NCBI RefSeq assembly: GCF_044748305.1
Contig: NZ_JBIVFT010000002.1
Span: forward strand, 248,001-312,000
Reading direction: 5' to 3'
Origin: Arthrobacter_E sp044748305
Lineage (GTDB): Bacteria > Actinomycetota > Actinomycetes > Actinomycetales > Micrococcaceae
Length of the DNA: 64,000 nt
Part shown: positions 7,373 to 16,510 of the stretch, in pieces
Layout: the number at the start of each line of letters is the position of its first letter
Numbering within the stretch: the first letter of the stretch is position 1
Notes under the pieces: generated by a model
Database searches by the model: none
What the model was told of the DNA's origin: nothing
The model's input: the letters and a program-made list of their open reading frames with translations, nothing else
Translations under genes and position numbers: made by a program

Positions 7373-8506
7373 TCACAAGACCACGAGGTCGTCAACATGG
7401 ACGACTTCGCGTTCATATTCGTGGCCGAGTTCCTGTGCCAGTTCCTTGGTGGACCGTCCCAGCATCTTCGGCAGCTCGTGAGCGGAATAGTTGACCAGGC
7501 CACGCGCCACCGGTTCGCCGTCCGGCGAGACGAGATCGACCGGGTCGCCTGATTCGAAATCACCCCGCACGCCCGTGATACCCGCAGGCAGCAGGGAGCG
7601 GTGGTTCCGCGTCACGGCGCGGACAGCACCGGCGTCGAGCACGATCTCGCCGCGCGAGGTGGCCAGATGAGCCAGCCAGAGCAGTCTGATGGGTTTGCGT
7701 TCCCCTTGCACGGCGAACCACGTGCCCACATCGTCACCCCGAAGAGCCTCCTGCGCGCGAGCCGTGGAGGTGACCAGTGCGGGGATCCCTGAGGTGGCCG
7801 CGATGCTCGCGGCCTGGACCTTCGTAGCCATGCCGCCGGTCCCGACTCCCGCTTTGCCTGCGCTCCCGACGACGACGCCGGCCAGGTCATCCGCATGCCG
7901 CACCTCGGCGATGCGCTGGGCGCCGTCCTTGGGCGGGCCGTCGTAGACCGAATCGACATCCGAGAGCAGCAGTAGCGCATCCGCGCGCACGAGGTGGGCC
8001 ACCAGGGCCGCGAGCCGGTCGTTGTCGCCGAAGCGGATCTCGTGGGTCGCGACGGTGTCGTTCTCGTTGACGATCGGCACGACCCCCAGGTTCAACAGGC
8101 GGTCCAAAGCGCGGAAGGCGTTGGTGTGCTGGGTACGCCGGACCAGATCGTCAGCCGTCAGGAGCACCTGACTCACCGTGATCCCGTGGACTGAGAAGGC
8201 CTGCGTGTAGCGGGACATCAGCCGCCCCTGCCCCACGCTCGCCGCGGCCTGCTGGGTCGCCAGATCCCTGGGCCGGCGTGCCAGCCCAAGAGGTGCAAGC
8301 CCAGCCGCGATGGCACCCGAGGACACCAGGATGACCTCGGTCCCGGCGTTGCGCCGACCGGCCAGGGCCTCCACGAGAGAGAGCACCGCCTCCTCGGAGA
8401 TGCCTCCCTTGATGCTCGTCAGGGAGGAGGACCCGACCTTGACCACCACACGTTTGGCGTCCCGCAGGACCTCCCGTCCGCCAGGGGCGAGCGAGTCCAG
8501 ACTCAT
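7373..8506 (-). CDS. proB: Glutamate 5-kinase with PUA domain
   Basis: 377 aa. It phosphorylates glutamate on the gamma-carboxyl group, the first and usually feedback-inhibited step of proline synthesis. The amino-acid-kinase domain (about 20-265) has KVGSSSLT near residue 23, VSSGAIAAGL, NENDTVAT and the GVGTGGMATKVQAA loop. A C-terminal PUA domain (about 290-370) contains LDAGAVRAVTRNHRSLLPAGI, as in E. coli ProB. The start overlaps the end of obg as ATGA, so translation is coupled to it. Confidence 0.96.
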   Translation of the reverse strand: MSLDSLAPGGREVLRDAKRVVVKVGSSSLTSIKGGISEEAVLSLVEALAGRRNAGTEVILVSSGAIAAGLAPLGLARRPRDLATQQAAASVGQGRLMSRYTQAFSVHGITVSQVLLTADDLVRRTQHTNAFRALDRLLNLGVVPIVNENDTVATHEIRFGDNDRLAALVAHLVRADALLLLSDVDSVYDGPPKDGAQRIAEVRHADDLAGVVVGSAGKAGVGTGGMATKVQAASIAATSGIPALVTSTARAQEALRGDDVGTWFAVQGERKPIRLLWLAHLATSRGEIVLDAGAVRAVTRNHRSLLPAGITGVRGDFESGDPVDLVSPDGEPVARGLVNYSAHELPKMLGRSTKELAQELGHEYEREVVHVDDLVVL

Positions 8507-10092
8507 ACGAGGTCCTCGTCGTCTCCGAAGTCGCGCTCCACGGCGCCCAGGCGTTCCTCCTGACGGCGCTGACTGGAATCGGTCCAGATGCCGGCCTTGC
8601 GCTCCGCTTCCAGTTCAGCCCGGGTGGCCGCACGGGCATCCCGGCGGTCCTGCTGCTCCTCACGCTTCTGGGCGCGGGTGGGCCGGGCCCCCGTGTCGGC
8701 GATACGGATGTCGGTGCCGCGCGGTGATGCGAGCAGTTCGGCACCGGCAGCCATGGTCGGTTCCCAATCGAAGACCACGCCGCCGTCGTCGCCGATCACG
8801 ACCGTGTCCCCGGGCTTGGCGCCCATCTTGAACAGTTCGGTCTCCACACCCAGCTTCGCCAGACGATCCGCCAGGTAGCCGATGGCTTCCTCGTTCTCGA
8901 AGTCGGTCTGCTTGACCCATCGCTCGGGCTTCTCACCGCGCACCCGGAAGAGGGGCTCCAGGTTGCGCTCCTCCCGGCGGATCGTGAAACCGCTCTCGTT
9001 GACAGCACACGGACGCAACACCGTGGGAGCGACGGTCGGGGCGGACACCTCGATCTTCTCGCGGGCCTGCTGCACCAGCTCCGCCATGGCGAAACCCAGG
9101 GGCCGCAGACCCTCATGGCTGGTGGCAGAGACTTCGAAGACCCGGTAGCCCCGTGCTTCGAGGTCCGGACGGACGAACTCAGCCATGTCCTTGCCATCAG
9201 GCAGGTCCACCTTGTTCAGAGCGATGATCTTGGGCCGCTCATTGAGCGGAATGACCTCGCCATCCCCATAGGCCATGTCCACCGCGTAACGCTCGAGTTC
9301 GCCCTCGATGATGTCCAGATCGCTCAGCGGATCCCGATCGCTCTCCAAGGAGCCGCAGTCCAGCACGTGCACGATCGCCGCGCAGCGCTCGACATGCCGA
9401 AGGAAGTGATGCCCCAGCCCCTTGCCTTCGCTCGCACCTTCGATCAGTCCGGGCACATCGGCGATGGTGAATCGCACGTCCCCGGCCTGGACGACGCCCA
9501 GGTTCGGGACCAGCGTGGTGAAGGGGTAGTCTGCGATCTTCGGCCGGGCGGCCGACATCGCTGCGATCAGACTGGACTTGCCGGCCGACGGGAAGCCGAC
9601 CAGAGCGACGTCGGCGATCGACTTCAGTTCCAGGACGATGTCCCGCTGGTCGCCTTCGACGCCGAGCAGTGCGAAGCCAGGGGCTTTGCGCCGCTGAGAA
9701 GCGAGCGAGGAGTTGCCCAGGCCGCCGATACCGCCGGCCGCCGCAATGAACTCCGCGCCGGGCTCGACCAGGTCAGCCAGCAGCGCGCCGTCGCGGTCCT
9801 TGACCACGGTCCCCTCGGGCACGGAGAGCACCAGCGTCTCGCCAGCCTTTCCGCCGCGCCAGTCGCCCATGCCCGGGCCGCCGTTGCCGGCGTGCCGGTG
9901 CGGCGAGTGGTGGTACTCGAGCAGCGTGGTCACCTGGGGATCGACCCGGAGGATGACGTCGCCGCCGTTGCCGCCGTTACCACCGTCCGGTCCGCCCAGT
10001 GGCTTGAACTTCTCCCGATGGACCGAGACACAACCGTGCCCGCCATTGCCGCCGGAGACGTGCAGGACCACGCGGTCCACAAAGCTCGCCAC
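8503..10092 (-). CDS. obg: GTPase Obg (CgtA)
   Basis: 529 aa from the GTG at 10092, chosen because AAAGGAGA lies 5 nt upstream and because Obg proteins begin at the FVDRVVLHVSGGNGG stretch; a longer in-frame start has no such support. Glycine-rich Obg fold at 1-158, then the G domain with G1 GFPSAGKS (166-173), G3 DVPG (212-215) and G4 NKVD near 290. The C-terminal OCT domain follows (about 355-430), and then an Arg/Glu-rich tail usual in actinobacteria. Obg is an essential GTPase in 50S assembly and stress signalling. It follows rpmA and rplU and overlaps proB. Confidence 0.96.
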   Translation of the reverse strand: MASFVDRVVLHVSGGNGGHGCVSVHREKFKPLGGPDGGNGGNGGDVILRVDPQVTTLLEYHHSPHRHAGNGGPGMGDWRGGKAGETLVLSVPEGTVVKDRDGALLADLVEPGAEFIAAAGGIGGLGNSSLASQRRKAPGFALLGVEGDQRDIVLELKSIADVALVGFPSAGKSSLIAAMSAARPKIADYPFTTLVPNLGVVQAGDVRFTIADVPGLIEGASEGKGLGHHFLRHVERCAAIVHVLDCGSLESDRDPLSDLDIIEGELERYAVDMAYGDGEVIPLNERPKIIALNKVDLPDGKDMAEFVRPDLEARGYRVFEVSATSHEGLRPLGFAMAELVQQAREKIEVSAPTVAPTVLRPCAVNESGFTIRREERNLEPLFRVRGEKPERWVKQTDFENEEAIGYLADRLAKLGVETELFKMGAKPGDTVVIGDDGGVVFDWEPTMAAGAELLASPRGTDIRIADTGARPTRAQKREEQQDRRDARAATRAELEAERKAGIWTDSSQRRQEERLGAVERDFGDDEDLV

Positions 10093-10191
10093 TGGTTCTC
10101 CTTTGTTCTGCTGCCGAAGATCCGCGTCGTCGCGCGGCTTCCACAATGATTCTATGGTCCCGGCCAGAGCCTGACCGGGATGTTAAACGCC

Positions 10192-10220
10192 GATGGGGCG
10201 GGCCCGAGGCCCGCCCCATC
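10192..10220 (-). terminator. Terminator behind rpmA
   Basis: Perfect 13-bp stem GATGGGGCGGGCC/GGCCCGCCCCATC with a 3-nt loop, between rpmA and obg, followed on the minus strand by GGCGTTTAAC. It would separate the ribosomal protein pair from obg, or reduce read-through into it. Confidence 0.75.
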
Positions 10221-10238
10221 GAAAAGATGTGCGTCTGA

Positions 10239-10499
10239 TTACTCAGCAGCAGCGCCGACCACGTTGACCACGCGGCGGCCACGGCGGGTGCCGAACTCGA
10301 CCGCACCGGCCGTGAGGGCGAACAGGGTGTCGTCCTTGCCACGGCCGACGCCGTTGCCCGGGTGGAAGTGGGTCCCACGCTGGCGGACCAGAATCTCACC
10401 AGCGGAGACAACCTGACCACCGAAGCGCTTGACGCCGAGGTACTGAGCGTTCGAATCGCGACCGTTGCGAGTGGAGCTCGCGCCCTTCTTATGTGCCAT
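10239..10499 (-). CDS. rpmA: 50S ribosomal protein L27
   Basis: 86 aa. Bacterial L27, whose flexible N terminus reaches the peptidyl-transferase centre. The start MAHKKGASSTRNGRDSNAQY and the segment LGVKRFGGQVVSAGEILVRQRGT are close to the family consensus. No N-terminal propeptide is present, unlike in Firmicutes. The gene lies 44 bp behind rplU, the universal rplU-rpmA pair. Confidence 0.98.
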   Translation of the reverse strand: MAHKKGASSTRNGRDSNAQYLGVKRFGGQVVSAGEILVRQRGTHFHPGNGVGRGKDDTLFALTAGAVEFGTRRGRRVVNVVGAAAE

Positions 10500-10543
10500 G
10501 CCTTATGCCTGCCTTCTAGGTAGAAGTAATCCCGTGAAGGGTC

Positions 10544-10852
10544 TTACTTGATGCCGGTGATCTTGACGCGGGTCAGTTCCTGACGGTGACCCTGACGCTT
10601 CTTGTAACCGGTCTTGTTCTTGTACTTCTGGATGACGATCTTCTTGCCGCGCAGGTCTTCCAGGATTTCGGCAGTGACCTTGACCTTGGCCAGATCGGCA
10701 GCCTTCGTGGTGAGCTTGTCACCATCCACCAGCAGGAGGGCAGGCAGCTCGATGGTGCCACCCACTTCACCGGCGACGCGGTTCAGGGTTACGAAGTCTC
10801 CAACCGAGACCTTTTCTTGACGGCCGCCGGCGCGGACAATCGCGTACACCAC
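10544..10852 (-). CDS. rplU: 50S ribosomal protein L21
   Basis: 102 aa if started at GTG 10852 (giving MVYAIVRAGGRQEKV, the form I expect in this group). A GTG 12 nt further up is also open. The signature KNKTGYKKRQGHRQ is near the C terminus. L21 binds 23S rRNA at the back of the large subunit. First gene of the rplU-rpmA unit, preceded by a leader of about 170 nt. Confidence 0.95.
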   Translation of the reverse strand: MVYAIVRAGGRQEKVSVGDFVTLNRVAGEVGGTIELPALLLVDGDKLTTKAADLAKVKVTAEILEDLRGKKIVIQKYKNKTGYKKRQGHRQELTRVKITGIK

Positions 10853-11070
10853 TTGGGAACTCACTTCTCTCGACGAATCTAACTACGTTTGCGTGCAGAA
10901 CCCTGCCGGATGACCCGACCGGTTCTTGCTGTGCCTCTGCGCCGCCAGGCTCACTACGAGCCTGGAAAAAGGAGTCCGGGAGATTCCTGACGAGGATCTT
11001 TCCCGCAATACCCACAAGTTGGCGTTAGCACCGAAGGTCTAGCTTACGCTAATGCTCACCGTTGCTGCAA
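10853..11070 (-). promoter_or_regulatory. rplU leader and candidate promoter
   Basis: TTGCAG (11070-11065) and TAAGCT (11046-11041) are spaced by 18 nt and could be the promoter. The transcript would then have a leader of about 170-180 nt. In it, CCAGGCTC and GAGCCTGG form a hairpin (about 10950-10970). Long leaders on this operon are known as L21 autoregulation sites in some bacteria, but I cannot match a specific fold here. Confidence 0.35.
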
Positions 11071-11143
11071 ATGAGGCTGGTCCATAGAGTGCACTGCGTG
11101 GTATGCCACACAGGCGCTTCTTTCGACATTCAATTCTAGCTGA

Positions 11144-12682
11144 TCACCGCACCGACCGATGGACCCTGCGATTCGGCGCGTCAAAGAAGTCCACTTCGAA
11201 GCCCGAGGACTGAGCGAACGCGTCCTGCATCGCCTCCCACTGGGACGGGGTGGCCCGCTGTGCGGCCCGGGCAGCGTAGCCGATCGCCTGCCGGGTGGAT
11301 TCGGCGAAGGCCGGATCCGAATAACTCCGCAACCAGGCTGCGTACGGGTGCGAGCCGGGCGCACCCGCGTCCTGGAATTCGCGGAACAGCACCGCGCCGA
11401 CCTCGGCGTAGAGCCAGTAACAGGGTAGAACCGCCGCCACGAGCACCGCGTATCCCCCCTCAGCGGCGCGAGCCAGCAGATGGTCCACATACTGCTTGGT
11501 CTCCGGCCCCTGAGTCTTCGACGCTGCACGTCCGACCAGCCAGGTCCGGTGCAGCTCGGCCTCCACCTCCAGGCACTCCCTGGCACCCTTGGCCCAGAAT
11601 GCCTGCTCCTCCTCCGTGGGGGCCAGGGCGCTGGCCATGGCCAGCGCCCTGGAGTACGTGTTCAGGTACAGCGCATCCTGGGCCAGGTAATAGGCGAAGT
11701 CCGCCTCCCCCAGGGTCCCGTCGCCCAGTGCGGCGATGAACGGCAATGCATAGATCCGCTCCAAATCCGCGGCTGCGACGGCCCACAGCTCCGCGGCGTA
11801 ACCGTCTGCGTCACGTGCGAATGGCAGCACTCCATGATGGAAGTGGTTCACCGGCCCGTGGCCCGAACCCACCTGAAGCTCATCAGAGGTTCCGAGGGCC
11901 TTCAGGAGCCACTGCTTGGCCCGGCCCACGGCCTCCGCCGGTCCGGCTCCCCCGCCGAGCAACGTCGCCAGCGCGGAGGACAGCGAGCAGCCTGTCCCGT
12001 GGGTGTTCTCGGTCACCACGCGCGACGCCTCGAAAACGGTGACGTCCGACGCCGACGCACCGCTGAGGTCCACGAGGGCGTCCCAGGACGTATCCCCCTC
12101 AAGATGGCCGCCCTTGACCAATACGGACACGCCGTAGGCGGCGGCCAGTCGCTTGCCCTGCTCCAGGGCGTCCTCCCAGTCGGTGGCCGGGGCCTCGTCC
12201 AGCAGCGCAGCCAGTTCCGGCACATTCGGTGTCACGACGTCGGCGATCCTCATGAGTCTGCCGAGGGCGGATTCGGCCTCTGCATCGAGGAGACGGTCAC
12301 CACTGCTGGCCACCATCACCGGGTCCAGAACCACGACGGCAGGGCGGTGTTCCTCCAGCCAGTCCGCGACCACAGCGATGACCTCGGAGTTGCCCAGCAT
12401 GCCGATCTTGACCGCGTCGATGGTGATGTCCGAGCTCAGGCTGTCCAGCTGACGGGCCAGGAAGTCCGCCGGAGGCACGTGGACGTCGGTCACTCCGTGC
12501 GTGTTCTGGGCCGTGAGTGCGGTGATCGCCGCCATGCCGTAGCCGCCCAGCGCCGCAATGCTCTTCAGATCGGCCTGGATACCCGCCCCTCCGCTGGGAT
12601 CGGAACCTGCGATGCTGAGGACGCGGGGCCGCGGCCGGCCCGCAGGAGGCTGCAGTGGAGAGGTGGCGGGCACACGGGTCAT
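11144..12682 (-). CDS. thiD/tenA: Bifunctional HMP/HMP-P kinase fused to aminopyrimidine aminohydrolase
   Basis: 512 aa, two enzymes in one chain. Residues 20-275 are ThiD, which phosphorylates hydroxymethylpyrimidine twice for thiamin synthesis: GSDPSGGAGIQAD (26-38), KIGMLG, DPVMVASSGD (120-129) and the anion-hole motif THGTGC (227-232). Residues 290-505 are TenA, an all-helical thiaminase II-type enzyme that salvages aminopyrimidine from degraded thiamin: YYLAQDALYLNTYSRALA (331-348), LPCYWLY with catalytic Cys421, and FEVDFFD with the conserved Glu496. The fusion links de novo synthesis with salvage. No THI-box riboswitch is visible upstream, and no other thiamin gene is in the window. 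Confidence 0.93.
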   Translation of the reverse strand: MTRVPATSPLQPPAGRPRPRVLSIAGSDPSGGAGIQADLKSIAALGGYGMAAITALTAQNTHGVTDVHVPPADFLARQLDSLSSDITIDAVKIGMLGNSEVIAVVADWLEEHRPAVVVLDPVMVASSGDRLLDAEAESALGRLMRIADVVTPNVPELAALLDEAPATDWEDALEQGKRLAAAYGVSVLVKGGHLEGDTSWDALVDLSGASASDVTVFEASRVVTENTHGTGCSLSSALATLLGGGAGPAEAVGRAKQWLLKALGTSDELQVGSGHGPVNHFHHGVLPFARDADGYAAELWAVAAADLERIYALPFIAALGDGTLGEADFAYYLAQDALYLNTYSRALAMASALAPTEEEQAFWAKGARECLEVEAELHRTWLVGRAASKTQGPETKQYVDHLLARAAEGGYAVLVAAVLPCYWLYAEVGAVLFREFQDAGAPGSHPYAAWLRSYSDPAFAESTRQAIGYAARAAQRATPSQWEAMQDAFAQSSGFEVDFFDAPNRRVHRSVR

Positions 12683-12720
12683 GGGCGAACTCCAATCGGG
12701 GATGTGCCACCAATGTAATA

Positions 12721-12756
12721 CAGCGGGGAGCCCGGCCTCAGCCGCACTCCCCGCTG
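12721..12756 (-). terminator. Terminator behind rne
   Basis: Stem of 11 bp, CAGCGGGGAG with its complement CTCCCCGCTG, around a loop of about 17 nt that is itself GC-rich. It lies about 50 bp beyond the stop codon of rne, between it and the thiD/tenA start. Confidence 0.65.
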
Positions 12757-12803
12757 TCTGTCACATCCGGCGTCTCAGCGCTTCACGCACCCGCGCCGCG
12801 CCG

Positions 12804-15800
12804 TCAGAGTTCCGAAGCCGGGACTCCGACGCCCAGCACCAGAGGCTCTTCACCACTGGGGCCCTTCGCCTCCGCAGCCTGCTTGACCGAAGCGCGACGC
12901 ACCGACCCGTTGTCCTCCGTCGCGGTGGCCTCCACCTGCTGCACTTCGGAAGCACCCGCCGCGCTCTGAGCCCGGCGGGATCCGCGGGTCCGGCGGGCCG
13001 GCTTGCGGGTCACCGCAGGCGCCACCTCATCGGGAGTCGCCGGAGTCGCCGGTGCTACCGGTTCCGTCGATTCACCGAGGCCTTCAAACGCCGCCGCCAG
13101 GGCATCCAGGCTCAGGACGGGAATCTCGACCTCGGGAGCCGGTTCGGCAGTGCCGACCGGCAGGATCACTTCTTCGCCACCGATCGTGAGCACCGCGGCG
13201 TGGCGCTCTTCATCGTCGTGCTCTTCGCCGTCGTGCACGTGCGCGGCATGCGCGGCGGCTGCGATGTTGGCGAGGACTGCCCGGTTGGCAGCTGCCTTGG
13301 CCGCCTTGTCGACATCCTCATGCTCGGGCTGCGGAGCCTGGGCGGGAGCGGAAGCCGGAGCGGCGGCACCGTTGTTGTCCTCCCCAGCGCCGTTTCCGGA
13401 GCGTCCACGACGGCGCTTGCGCTCGGAACGGCCACTCGGCTGGCTTTCCGTGCGGACGCCGTGCTGGTGTTCAAGGTTCCCGGACGGGCGGCGGTTCTCC
13501 AACGGCTCATCGTGGGTGATCACACCGCGGCCGGCGCACGCTTCGCACTGCTCACCGAAGACCTCCAGCAGCCCCGTGCCCATGCGCTTACGCGTCATCT
13601 GCACCAGACCCAAGGACGTCACCTCAGCCACCTGATGCTTGGTCCGGTCGCGGCCCAAGCACTCGACCAGGCGACGGAGCACCAGATCACGGTTGGATTC
13701 CAGGACCATGTCGATGAAGTCGATGACGATGATGCCGCCGATGTCCCGCAACCGCAGCTGACGGACCACCTCCTCCGCGGCCTCAAGGTTGTTCTTGGTG
13801 ACCGTCTCTTCGAGGTTTCCGCCACTGCCGGTGAACTTGCCGGTGTTGACGTCGACCACGGTCATGGCTTCGGTCCGGTCGATCACCAGCGAACCACCCG
13901 AAGGCAGGAACACCTTGCGGTCCAGCGCCTTGTGCAGCTGCTCATCGATCCGCCATGCGGAGAAGATGTCCTTCTCCTCGCTCCACTTCTCAAGGCGGCT
14001 CACCAGGTCCGGCGCCACGTAGGTCACGTAAGCCTCGATGGTGTCCCATGCCTCTTCCCCGGAGACGATGAGCTTGGAGAAGTCCTCGTTGAAGACGTCA
14101 CGGACCACCTTGATGGTCAGATCAGGCTCACCGTAGAGCAGTTCGGGAGCCAGGACCTTCGTGGAGCCCGTCTGGGATTCGATGGACTCCCAGAGCGCCC
14201 GGAGGCGGTTGATGTCGTTGGTCAGCTCTTCTTCGGAGGCGCCTTCCGCAGCGGTACGCACGATCACGCCGGCATTGTCCGGGAGACGGTCCTTGAGGAT
14301 CTTCTTGAGCCGGTTGCGCTCGACATCCGGCAGCTTGCGTGAGATGCCTGTCATCGATCCGCCCGGCACGTACACCAGGTAACGGCCCGGGAGGGAGATC
14401 TGGCTGGTCAGCCGTGCACCCTTGTGGCCGATCGGGTCTTTGGAGACCTGAACCAGCACCGAGTCACCGGACTTCAGCGCGTTCTCGATGCGGCGGGGCT
14501 TGCCCTCCAGAGACACGCTGTCCCAGTTGACCTCACCCGCATACAGCACCGCGTTGCGGCCACGTCCGATGTCGACGAAGGCGGCCTCCATGCTCGGGAG
14601 GACGTTCTGGACCTTGCCCAGGTACACGTTGCCGATCAGGGAGTCCTGCTGGGTCTTGGAGACGAAGTGTTCGGCGAGCACACCGTCCTCAAGGACTGCG
14701 ATCTGAATGCGGTCGTCCTTCTGGCGGACCACCATCTGGCGGTCCACGGACTCGCGGCGGGCCAGGAACTCGGCCTCGGTGATCACCTGGCGGCGGCGAC
14801 CGGACTCACGCGACTCGCGGCGGCGCTGCTTCTTGGCTTCCAAGCGGGTCGAGCCCTTGACGCTGGCAACCTTGTTGGAGACGTTTTCGGCGGGCGTGCG
14901 CGGGGCGCGCACCCGGGTGACCGTGTTGGGCGGATCGTCGTCCAATCCACCCGTGAGTTCGAGGTCGACCTCTCCACGACGACGGCGACGGCGACGGCGA
15001 GACGTCACGCCGTCGTTCTCCTCGCTCTCCTCTTCCGGAGCATCCTGCTCTTCGGCGGCCTGGGACGTCCGTCCACGGGAACGACCACGACGGCGACGGC
15101 GCGAGCGGCTGCCGCCTCCTTCGCTGAGCTCTTCTTCTTCGTCCTCGGAGTCCTCGGCCTCTTCCTCGGCAGCCGGAGTCTCGGGGAAAGCCCGGGAAAG
15201 ATCGGGGGCGTGGAAGAGCAGCGAGGTGGCGTCTGTCGGAGTCAGGAAGAGACCGGCAGCGGCTTCACCGTCCTCAACGGACGGCTCCTCCTCCGACACG
15301 GCTTCAGGTTCCTCCACCACGGGAGCGGGCTCGGACTGCGCAGGCTTCTCCGCCCTCTTCCGGGAGGTCCGACGAGGTGCCGGGGACTCCTCTACGACCG
15401 GGGCGGCGGCGACGTCCTCCACGGTGCTCTCGGTTGTCGCGGCCGCTTCCTCGGCCACCTGAACCGCAGACTTGTACTTGCTGTTCCGACGACGACGCTC
15501 CACGGGGGCGGCTTCCGCCGGTGCGGTCTCGACCACTTCGGCCGCCGTCTTCTCAGCGGCGGGAACGGCAGGGGTCTTCTTGCGACGGCGCGGAGCGCTC
15601 TTGGCACGCTGACGACCGGTGCCCGAGGCGGAGGTTTCGGCGGGGGCGGATGCTTCGGCGGGTTCCTGCGACAGGGTCTCGGTCACGGGCGTTTCGGTCC
15701 GGGGCTCGGCAACAGCGGCGGCTGCCTCAGGAGCCTGCTGCGGGGCGGACTTACGGCGGCTGGGACGCTTCGTCGCAGGACGGGTCGGAGCCTTCTCGAC

Positions 15801-16085
15801 GGGTGCCTGTTCCTGCGGTGCCGCTGCGGCGAGCTCCGCTTCCTTCTTCGCCTTGTTGGCAGCACGCGTCGCGGCGGCCTTCGCCTTGCGCTGCTGGGCC
15901 TTCTCTTCGGCGCTGAGTTCCTGAGGTTCCGACGGCGCGACGCTCGGGGCGGCCGCCTCGTTCACCATCGGCGCACCGACGGGCGCTGTGGCGCGACGAC
16001 GAGTCCGTGCGGGCTTCCGGGCACCCTGGGCGGGCGCCTGTTCAGCTGCGGAGTTCTCCCCTGCCGGGTTGTTTTCGTTATCCAT
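12804..16085 (-). CDS. rne: Ribonuclease E/G
   Basis: 1093 aa. Endoribonuclease that starts mRNA decay and trims rRNA and tRNA precursors. The catalytic part is central (about 446-855): S1 RNA-binding domain from VLEDGVLAEHFV with GNVYLGKVQNVLPSMEAAFVDIG, then the DNase I-like fold with catalytic Asp745 (TVVDVNTGKF) and Asp789/Asp792 (VIDFIDM), and a Zn-link CEACAGRG (Cys847, Cys850). Flanking it are long low-complexity tails: residues 1-445 alternate acidic and Arg/Lys-rich blocks (SRRRRRRRR and similar), and 856-1093 is Ala/Glu/Pro-rich. This tail-core-tail layout is that of actinobacterial RNase E; the tails recruit RNA and degradosome partners. The start at 16085 has no strong Shine-Dalgarno. 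Confidence 0.95.
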   Translation of the reverse strand: MDNENNPAGENSAAEQAPAQGARKPARTRRRATAPVGAPMVNEAAAPSVAPSEPQELSAEEKAQQRKAKAAATRAANKAKKEAELAAAAPQEQAPVEKAPTRPATKRPSRRKSAPQQAPEAAAAVAEPRTETPVTETLSQEPAEASAPAETSASGTGRQRAKSAPRRRKKTPAVPAAEKTAAEVVETAPAEAAPVERRRRNSKYKSAVQVAEEAAATTESTVEDVAAAPVVEESPAPRRTSRKRAEKPAQSEPAPVVEEPEAVSEEEPSVEDGEAAAGLFLTPTDATSLLFHAPDLSRAFPETPAAEEEAEDSEDEEEELSEGGGSRSRRRRRGRSRGRTSQAAEEQDAPEEESEENDGVTSRRRRRRRRGEVDLELTGGLDDDPPNTVTRVRAPRTPAENVSNKVASVKGSTRLEAKKQRRRESRESGRRRQVITEAEFLARRESVDRQMVVRQKDDRIQIAVLEDGVLAEHFVSKTQQDSLIGNVYLGKVQNVLPSMEAAFVDIGRGRNAVLYAGEVNWDSVSLEGKPRRIENALKSGDSVLVQVSKDPIGHKGARLTSQISLPGRYLVYVPGGSMTGISRKLPDVERNRLKKILKDRLPDNAGVIVRTAAEGASEEELTNDINRLRALWESIESQTGSTKVLAPELLYGEPDLTIKVVRDVFNEDFSKLIVSGEEAWDTIEAYVTYVAPDLVSRLEKWSEEKDIFSAWRIDEQLHKALDRKVFLPSGGSLVIDRTEAMTVVDVNTGKFTGSGGNLEETVTKNNLEAAEEVVRQLRLRDIGGIIVIDFIDMVLESNRDLVLRRLVECLGRDRTKHQVAEVTSLGLVQMTRKRMGTGLLEVFGEQCEACAGRGVITHDEPLENRRPSGNLEHQHGVRTESQPSGRSERKRRRGRSGNGAGEDNNGAAAPASAPAQAPQPEHEDVDKAAKAAANRAVLANIAAAAHAAHVHDGEEHDDEERHAAVLTIGGEEVILPVGTAEPAPEVEIPVLSLDALAAAFEGLGESTEPVAPATPATPDEVAPAVTRKPARRTRGSRRAQSAAGASEVQQVEATATEDNGSVRRASVKQAAEAKGPSGEEPLVLGVGVPASEL

Positions 16086-16497
16086 CTGTCAACAACATTC
16101 CCGCTTCACGGGAGTCTCCACACCAGACCCCTCGCGAAGCGTTTCACGAAGCCGGCATCCTCAGACACCGGCGAAAGTCATCAGTACCCGCCGGTTTCGG
16201 AACTCTCGCGCTGGATGCGCGCCTCCGGCCGAAGCGGGCCAGTGGAGCCTGGAACCCGCCGTACTGAATTACGGCCAGGTGCCACAGTGGCTTCAGGGCT
16301 CCCGGGTTCAAGACGGACCATGTTGTCCACCTGGCTTCCGGGCGCCCGACGCATCACGTGGATCTTGCGGGCTTCACACTGGACTGGGATTCCGGGTGTG
16401 GTCCGGATCCAACCTCCCCCATCATCCCACAAAAGCCCGGACACGGTGGCGCGGCTCACCAGGCACGCTGCTCAGCCTTTCCCGAGGAAGGCATGGT
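16086..16497 (-). other. Long gap between divergent rne and VKOR genes; probable rne leader
   Basis: About 410 bp without a convincing gene. It includes small stem-loops (for example GCCGTA/TACGGC near 16259-16276) and is GC-rich throughout. A 92-codon frame (16181-16459, minus) and frames extending the VKOR gene upstream cross it, but none has a ribosome-binding site. Long structured 5' UTRs on rne are described in mycobacteria, so the most economical reading is an rne leader; no promoter could be fixed. Confidence 0.4.
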
Positions 16498-16503
16498 TAC
16501 AAT
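16498..16503 (+). promoter_or_regulatory. -10 box of the VKOR gene
   Basis: TACAAT ends 7 nt before the ATG at 16511, fitting a leaderless transcript starting at or next to that ATG. The -35 region is poor. Confidence 0.5.
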
Positions 16504-16510
16504 CAGCGGC

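Noticed and set aside
12683..12803. TPP riboswitch before the thiD/tenA fusion
   Set aside because: No CTGAGA-type or ACCTGATCTGG-type THI-box sequence is present; only the rne terminator is found.
16181..16459. 92-codon minus-strand frame with WIRTTPGIP, suggesting a hidden tRNA
   Set aside because: I tried to fold a cloverleaf here and found no acceptor stem or proper T-loop. The frame has no ribosome site.
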